Of a stretch of 64,000 nt of DNA, positions 59,205 through 64,000 are shown piece by piece. The notes beneath the pieces are model-generated. The model searched no databases and had not been told where the DNA came from. It saw only the letters and a program-made list of their open reading frames with translations. The position numbers and the translations under genes were made by a program. Source of the stretch: Pseudomonas cremoricolorata. GTDB lineage: Bacteria; Pseudomonadota; Gammaproteobacteria; Pseudomonadales; Pseudomonadaceae. The DNA lies in NCBI RefSeq assembly GCF_000759535.1, contig NZ_CP009455.1:186001-250000 (forward strand). Reading direction: 5' to 3'. Within the stretch, counting starts at the first letter, position 1. Every line of letters starts with the position of its first letter.

Positions 59205-61256
59205 ATGCACGACACCCCTTCTTTCCATAGCCGCTTCGCCCTCGAACAACTGCAGCGCATCGCTGCGCAGTTCTCCGCCAAGTCGTTCGAGGCGTTGACG
59301 GTCGCGGTGTTCGGCCGTCGCGTTTCAGCCGAACAATACCTCAAGCTGCACAGTGATCTGCTCGCCGATGCCTTGCCCAATCCCGGGTACCGAGTACTTG
59401 ACGACAGTGACGCCAGCGGCGCGGTCTACGATCCGGCAGACGGTACGATCCAGCTGCCGCGCAGTGTCATCGAACAGGCCTTGCAAGACTCGCAAGCCAG
59501 CGCACCACTGCTGGTCAGCCTGATCGAAGCATTCGGTGATTACTTGCGGACCGGATTGCACGACAGTGACATCGACCAGGCGGCTGCGGTCGATGCGCTG
59601 TTCGAACCCTCTGAACCCAGCACTGCGGGCCAGCGCTATGCTGTGTTCGCCTTGGTACATGATCCCGTTGTGCAGGGCGAACTGGCCTTCGCCGAATACA
59701 CCAGCAGCGAACTGACGGCCAACTTGATCCTGACCTTGCCAACCAACAGCGCCGCCCCGAGCGAGGTCGATACGGTCGATGCCGCACCGGCTTTGCTGGC
59801 CTCTCGTCTGTTTGGGGCAGGAGAAGGTAACGGCACCCATTCGTTCGGACATGGCCGTATCGCCAAGGCGCTGGGCAATGTCGGCTTCACCCGCGAGCAG
59901 ATCGATGCCATCTACTTCGGCAATTGGCTGCGTGACTACTCGCAATTGGTCGATCCCAAGATCGTTCGCACCCAGGATGCCCCCAAGGATTTCCCCTCCA
60001 AGCTATCCAGAGAAGTCCTCACCGAAGTGGTGGATCTGCTGGCACTCAAGGAGTTTCATCACCTGCAGCAAGACGACAGAGGTCGCGCGTTCTACACCGT
60101 CACACCCCAGGTGCTCGGCGTGTACAAACCCTCCGAGCATATCGACAATCCACTGACCCTCGATGCCGACGCCAAAGATCCCCGGAGCATCGATCCGGAC
60201 TTCGAGCCCCTGGTGCTGGCCGACAGCCCGCAGGCTCAGATCGATGAGCAGCGCGCCATGCGCCGACACATCGATGACGCCGTCGACTTCATGTACAACA
60301 AGATGATTGAGGCCATGTCCGAAGGCCCAACCCCGAAAGGCTTGCGTGAGTTCGGCGCGGGTCTTCACACCCTCGAGGACTTTTTCGCCCATTCGAACTT
60401 CGTCGAACTGAGCCTGCGCAAGGTCGGCCACGACAAGGTGCTGCCCTGGGTCTGCGGGGTCGAGAGTCAGCGCGAACACCCTGTAATCACCGGGCTGTTC
60501 GGCGGCCTCGATGTCCTGGCAAGCGTTGCCGAGCCCATGGCCAAGGTGCTGTTCCCTGCCAACGGCCATATCTACAAACCCATCGAACCCGGCGCGCGCA
60601 GCGACCAAGAGCAGATGTTGCTGATTCTGCTCAAGGAGCACCCGAATCCGAAGTTGCGCGAGGATCTGGTCACCGCGTTGGAGTTTCGCGACAAACTGGC
60701 AGACAACCCACTGCTGAAATACTCCGCGCTCGCCAAATGGGCCCTGACCCTACCGTTGGCGCTGCTCGGTAGCGCACAGGATGTGGTGCTGAAAAATCTG
60801 CTGACCTGGGCGGGTGATCAGATCGACGATATCCAGACACTCTTGCAGAACGATCCCAACGTCAAACCCGGCACCTATGCCACTCACTCGCAACTGGCCA
60901 AGGACCACGATACGCACCCCTTTCATGAACTGGCCGCATTGCTGGCCGCCTATGCGGTCGAGCGGGTGGGTTGGTCCATGCACGCCTATTGGGCCGGCGA
61001 TCATGATCGCGATCCGGCCACTGTGGCGAAGAGTTTCATCGGCCACCCGGACGTCGACGACTGGCAGGATGAAATCGTGGCGACGTGGGCGAACGCCCAT
61101 CCCGACGCGATCACTGCTGGCGAGTCTGCAGACGAATTGACCCGCCGCAAACGCGAAATCAGCGAGCAGGGCCGCGCGCGGCTCAAGGAAATGGATCAGA
61201 AACATTCGCTCAACATCATCGATGTCACCGAGGCCGGTGCAGGCTTGATCGGTTGA
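59205..61256 (+). CDS. Het-C family protein, zinc-phospholipase-like pattern
   Basis: A 683-residue protein with AAGGAG six bases before the ATG. Residues about 1-180 are unrecognised and lack a signal peptide. Residues about 205-620 resemble the Het-C domain of fungal heterokaryon incompatibility proteins: THSFGHGRIAKALG (H212, H216), AIYFGNWLRDYSQ, and LHTLEDFFAHSNFVEL (H388, D392, H396). The last motif and the spread of His/Asp resemble the zinc-dependent phospholipase C fold. Later His-rich segments (HDTHPFHELAALLAAY; SMHAYWAGDHD) could add ligands. Membrane or lipid action is inferred. No immunity gene is evident next to it. Confidence 0.82.
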   Translation: MHDTPSFHSRFALEQLQRIAAQFSAKSFEALTVAVFGRRVSAEQYLKLHSDLLADALPNPGYRVLDDSDASGAVYDPADGTIQLPRSVIEQALQDSQASAPLLVSLIEAFGDYLRTGLHDSDIDQAAAVDALFEPSEPSTAGQRYAVFALVHDPVVQGELAFAEYTSSELTANLILTLPTNSAAPSEVDTVDAAPALLASRLFGAGEGNGTHSFGHGRIAKALGNVGFTREQIDAIYFGNWLRDYSQLVDPKIVRTQDAPKDFPSKLSREVLTEVVDLLALKEFHHLQQDDRGRAFYTVTPQVLGVYKPSEHIDNPLTLDADAKDPRSIDPDFEPLVLADSPQAQIDEQRAMRRHIDDAVDFMYNKMIEAMSEGPTPKGLREFGAGLHTLEDFFAHSNFVELSLRKVGHDKVLPWVCGVESQREHPVITGLFGGLDVLASVAEPMAKVLFPANGHIYKPIEPGARSDQEQMLLILLKEHPNPKLREDLVTALEFRDKLADNPLLKYSALAKWALTLPLALLGSAQDVVLKNLLTWAGDQIDDIQTLLQNDPNVKPGTYATHSQLAKDHDTHPFHELAALLAAYAVERVGWSMHAYWAGDHDRDPATVAKSFIGHPDVDDWQDEIVATWANAHPDAITAGESADELTRRKREISEQGRARLKEMDQKHSLNIIDVTEAGAGLIG

Positions 61257-62268
61257 TCGCACGCTGTGGGGCGGGTTACTGCCTTTGCCGGCGAACGTAC
61301 CGCGCCCTTTGAGCGGCGCTCGAGCGGGCTGCCTTGCGACTGAATGCAGCCCGCTGTCCTCATCCGGCGCAGCGGCCGATAGCAGGGCGACTCGCGAACC
61401 AGTCGAGGCCCTGCACTTCGATCCAGAACGGTGCAACGCAGAAGCCATCGATCTGCTGCGCTGGCGCAGCGTGAAGCGCCAGCGGTTGTAGCGCGCAACG
61501 CCGCCAGCAGCAGGCGATCAGCGAAGTTCATTGGTCACCTGTACAGCACGCCGAGCCGTGTCGTCAGTCCGGCAGACGTGGTGAACCGCGTCGTAGCGTT
61601 TCTTGAAGGTATCCAACGATCCTTGCATTTCAGGCGCTTCGGTCAAGGTGGGTCAACTCAGCGACATCCACATGAGGCTCTGTACGAAGAGTTCTGAGAC
61701 GCCGGGGAGACGGCGCGCTGCGCCTTGAACTGTCGCGGCACTTGATACAATTAAAACACCGCCGATCCGACAGTCGCAGTATCACGTGCATCGCCCAGTT
61801 GACACACTAAAAGTCCACCTGTAGTTTCGCAGCACTGAGGTCTTTTGCCGCAGTAATTCGCCAAGACTGGGATGTCTGCACATGTACTATCATCTCTCTG
61901 CTATCCGCTCTTCCCACCGATTCAGCGACAGCTGTTCCCGGGCCGTCCTGGCCGTCTTCAAAAGCAATACCTGGCGTCGCTAATACGCGAAGACAGGTGT
62001 TCGTGCCGCCCTGCGGTCACGTCTGATCTGCTCTCCTGAACTCTTACAGCCCATGGCGTGCGCCTGTCTGCCGTAGCGTGCGGTGCGTTATGCCTTGCGT
62101 GTGCTCGGCTGTGTTTGCGCACGACATGCCACGCCCGCCGCGTGCGTATGAGCTGATGTTCAGTAATCCCTTCGTTACCCCTGAATAACGTGCTTCCACA
62201 CGTTATATCTCTTGGCACTTTCTATTTGATAGTGCTCGAACCGCTGCACACTAAATACGGTAATTAAC
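61257..62268. other. Gene-free 1-kb stretch, visibly AT-richer in its right part
   Basis: No convincing gene lies here. Short open frames near 61285-61697 and 61958-62218 have no recognisable motif or ribosome binding site. A 9-bp inverted repeat (CGCTGGCGC / GCGCCAGCG) lies at 61459-61484. The right half (about 61740-62268) is lower in GC than the rest of the window, suggesting acquired or decayed DNA and a long upstream region for the trpE-like gene. Confidence 0.6.
62185..62206. promoter_or_regulatory. Perfect 22-bp palindrome, candidate operator of the trpE-like gene
   Basis: ATAACGTG (62185-62192) and CACGTTAT (62199-62206) form a perfect 8-bp inverted repeat with a 6-base centre. It sits 62 bases upstream of the trpE-like start, in a size and place suited to a dimeric regulator. 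The cognate regulator is not in the window. Confidence 0.45.
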
Positions 62269-63738
62269 ATGACCATTCACTCTATCGCTGTCGATGTATT
62301 ACGTCGCGAAGAACGCCGGCCTACCGATGCACTTGCCGTGTATGCGCAGGCGACCCAGCAACTGGGCGACGCCTCGGTGTTCATTCTCGAATCCTTGTCC
62401 GGGCCGAGCCGCGATCGGCGCGCCACGATTATTGGCCTGGAGCCTCTGTTGGAAGTGTGCATCGATGAGGATCGCGCCTGGCTGCGCGGCTGTGCGCAGT
62501 TGTGCGAGCACTTATATGCCAGCCTGCGCCAGCGCGGGGTGAGCATCGATGCGTCGCTGAACATTGCCCTGCCCGACCGCGACGCGGCCTGGGATCTGCT
62601 GCGGCAGGTGCAGGCCTGCTTCGAACCTGCGCATCAGGCTCCGGGTAGCCTGGCGTTCTTCGGTTACTTTTCCTACGACTGCGTTCGCCTGATCGAGCGC
62701 CTGCCCGACCACACCGAGAAGACCCATCACTACCCGCTGATCGCCCTTTCGGTGTACCAGACACTGGTGTACCTGCACAGCAACGGCACCGTGGAAACAC
62801 TGATCAACAACCACCCGCTGTGGCCGACCCGTAGCCTGGAAGACTATCCATTTCTCCACGCACAAGCGCCGGCGACTTCGCACTCGGCGCCGCTGTACCC
62901 GCAAGTGTTCGAAGAGACCCGCAGCGTGTCCATCGAACAGTTCCTGCAACGGGTGAACGTGGCGATGGAGCATATCCGCGCCGGTGACGTGTATCAGATT
63001 CAGCTCGGCCACGAGATCTGCATTCGCTCGACGGTAACGCCCTTTGAGGTCTACAAGAGTCTGCGTCAGCGCAATCCGTCGCCCTACATGTACCTGGCCC
63101 ACGTCGGTGGCATCGACCTGATCGGCGCCAGTCCGGAGCTGTTCGTACGCATCAAGGATGACCTCATCGAAATGCGCCCGATCGCCGGCACCGTGGGCAA
63201 GAAGCCCGGGGTCGACCCCACTGAACTGGTGCGGGAGCTGACGCGCTCGGAAAAAGAAGGCGCCGAACACCTGATGCTCATCGACCTGTGCCGCAACGAT
63301 ATCGGCCGTGTCTGCCAGGCAGGGTCGCTGGAGGTCGATGAATTCATGCGAGTGGAAGAGTACTCGCATCTCTACCACATGGTTTCCAATGTGCGCGGTC
63401 TGATGCGTCCGGGCCTGGATGCCTACGACGTGATCAAGGCGTCGTTCCCTGCAGGCACCATGTCCGGTGCGCCCAAAGTCAGGGCCATGCAGTTAATCGA
63501 GGGCATGGAGAGCAACCGCCGCGGTATCTACGCCGGGGCGCTGGGTCTGATCGGCTTCGACGGCAGCGTCAACACCGCGCTGTGCATCCGCTCCACCGTG
63601 CATGACCAGGGCACCTACCACCTGCGGGCGTCTGCCGGCGTGGTGGCTGACTCGGTCGCCGAACTGGAATGGAAGGAAACCTTGTACAAGATGGGCTCGG
63701 TGTACCGGGCCGTGACCGGCCAGGAGATTGCCCTGTGA
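62269..63738 (+). CDS. Anthranilate-synthase component I-like enzyme (TrpE family)
   Basis: A 489-residue chorismate-utilising enzyme. The core motifs are complete: MRPIAGT (P304-T308), EHLMLIDLCRNDIGRVC, EYSHLYHMVSNVRG, SFPAGTMSGAPKVRAM. Ala in PIAGT points to anthranilate or aminodeoxyisochorismate synthesis rather than PabB, which has PIKGT. After PIAGT the usual RPRG is VGKK. The N-terminal tryptophan-site motif reads FILESLSG, a variant of LLES. It overlaps the glutaminase gene by 4 bases. Location next to accessory genes suggests specialised metabolism rather than the core trp pathway. Confidence 0.88.
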   Translation: MTIHSIAVDVLRREERRPTDALAVYAQATQQLGDASVFILESLSGPSRDRRATIIGLEPLLEVCIDEDRAWLRGCAQLCEHLYASLRQRGVSIDASLNIALPDRDAAWDLLRQVQACFEPAHQAPGSLAFFGYFSYDCVRLIERLPDHTEKTHHYPLIALSVYQTLVYLHSNGTVETLINNHPLWPTRSLEDYPFLHAQAPATSHSAPLYPQVFEETRSVSIEQFLQRVNVAMEHIRAGDVYQIQLGHEICIRSTVTPFEVYKSLRQRNPSPYMYLAHVGGIDLIGASPELFVRIKDDLIEMRPIAGTVGKKPGVDPTELVRELTRSEKEGAEHLMLIDLCRNDIGRVCQAGSLEVDEFMRVEEYSHLYHMVSNVRGLMRPGLDAYDVIKASFPAGTMSGAPKVRAMQLIEGMESNRRGIYAGALGLIGFDGSVNTALCIRSTVHDQGTYHLRASAGVVADSVAELEWKETLYKMGSVYRAVTGQEIAL

Positions 63739-64000
63739 ACGTATTCTTGATCGACGCCTACGACAGCTTCGTCTTCATCATCAGCCAGTACCTCGAACAG
63801 TTGGGCTTGGAGACCCGCGTCGAGCGCCACGATACGCCGGACCTGATCGAACGCATCGAAGCCTTCGCGCCGGACTTCTGCGTGCTCGGCCCAGGCCCTG
63901 GACATCCTGCCGACGTCGGCTACATCGAGCTGATCCGCTACTTCGAAGGGCGCTTGCCGTTGCTCGGGGTGTGCCTTGGTCATCAGGCCCTGGGCCTGGC
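63735..64000 (+). CDS. Anthranilate-synthase glutaminase component, truncated by the window end
   Basis: A class I glutamine amidotransferase of the TrpG/PabA type, GTG start at 63735 overlapping the upstream stop (GTGA). Visible motifs are FLIDAYDSFVFIISQYLEQ, LGPGPGHP (oxyanion loop) and GVCLGHQ with the catalytic Cys. It should supply ammonia to the TrpE-like partner. Its 3' end lies beyond base 64000. Confidence 0.92.
   Translation, partial: MNVFLIDAYDSFVFIISQYLEQLGLETRVERHDTPDLIERIEAFAPDFCVLGPGPGHPADVGYIELIRYFEGRLPLLGVCLGHQALGL

Noticed and set aside
61431..61697. 88-codon open frame in the gap before the trpE-like gene
   Set aside because: No ribosome binding site and no recognisable family; composition at the N-terminal half looks non-coding.
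61790..61830. TTGACACACTAAAAGTCCACC looked like an insertion-sequence end
   Set aside because: No matching second end, target duplication or transposase was found nearby; the likeness rests on memory only.

Overview
The window is a GC-rich, densely coded piece of a Pseudomonas chromosome. Gene content and order point to the P. putida group: wspABCDEFR, prfB-lysS, rpsP-rimM-trmD-rplS next to ffh, xerD-dsbC-hom-thrC, recJ, ppc and adk-tsaB. The species assignment is inferred from remembered gene order and protein character; no database was searched.

Bases 1-9.7 kb hold housekeeping and small conserved genes: an extensin-like protein, a PEP-mutase-family enzyme, a DUF72 protein, tsaB, adk, ppc, and two DUF4398 lipoproteins, one carrying an OmpA domain. 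Bases 9.8-13 kb carry a 1058-residue protein that joins a dermonecrotic-toxin-type (DUF6543-like) N-terminus to a TcdA/TcdB-type glycosyltransferase domain with an intact DVDD motif. Bases 13-16.8 kb hold an operon-like minus-strand set (membrane peptide, lipoprotein hydrolase, QEGLA/DUF1704 peptidase-like protein, lipoprotein) and a TetR regulator.

Bases 16.9-28.2 kb contain lysS, prfB (with its +1 frameshift) and the complete Wsp surface-sensing pathway, from the receptor WspA to the diguanylate cyclase WspR. Bases 28.3-41.4 kb run almost entirely on the minus strand: a TerB/DUF533 protein, an OYE-family reductase, recJ (broken by a one-base frameshift as given), yaeQ, a DUF3509 protein, a degenerate receiver, thrC, hom, dsbC, xerD, a thioesterase, and the rplS-trmD-rimM-rpsP operon. 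Bases 41.6-50.4 kb hold ffh, a CcsA-like membrane protein, a CorC-like protein, purT, a YhhQ-like transporter, a DUF1289 protein, a gamma-carbonic-anhydrase-like protein, two Nudix hydrolases and an L,D-transpeptidase-like protein.

From 50.5 kb to the end the region looks accessory and carries envelope and interaction functions. It has a TpsB/TpsA two-partner pair of haemolysin size, a Tat-exported PhoX-type phosphatase behind a textbook four-half-site Pho box, and a Het-C protein with a zinc-phospholipase-like histidine pattern. A 1-kb gene-free stretch with a 22-bp palindrome follows, then an anthranilate-synthase-like TrpE/TrpG pair that runs off the window. No rRNA, tRNA, CRISPR array or complete insertion sequence was seen.

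Most interesting leads: the TcdB-like glycosyltransferase toxin, the Het-C protein, the extra TrpE/TrpG pair with its operator-like palindrome, the recJ frameshift, and the cysteine cluster in WspD.
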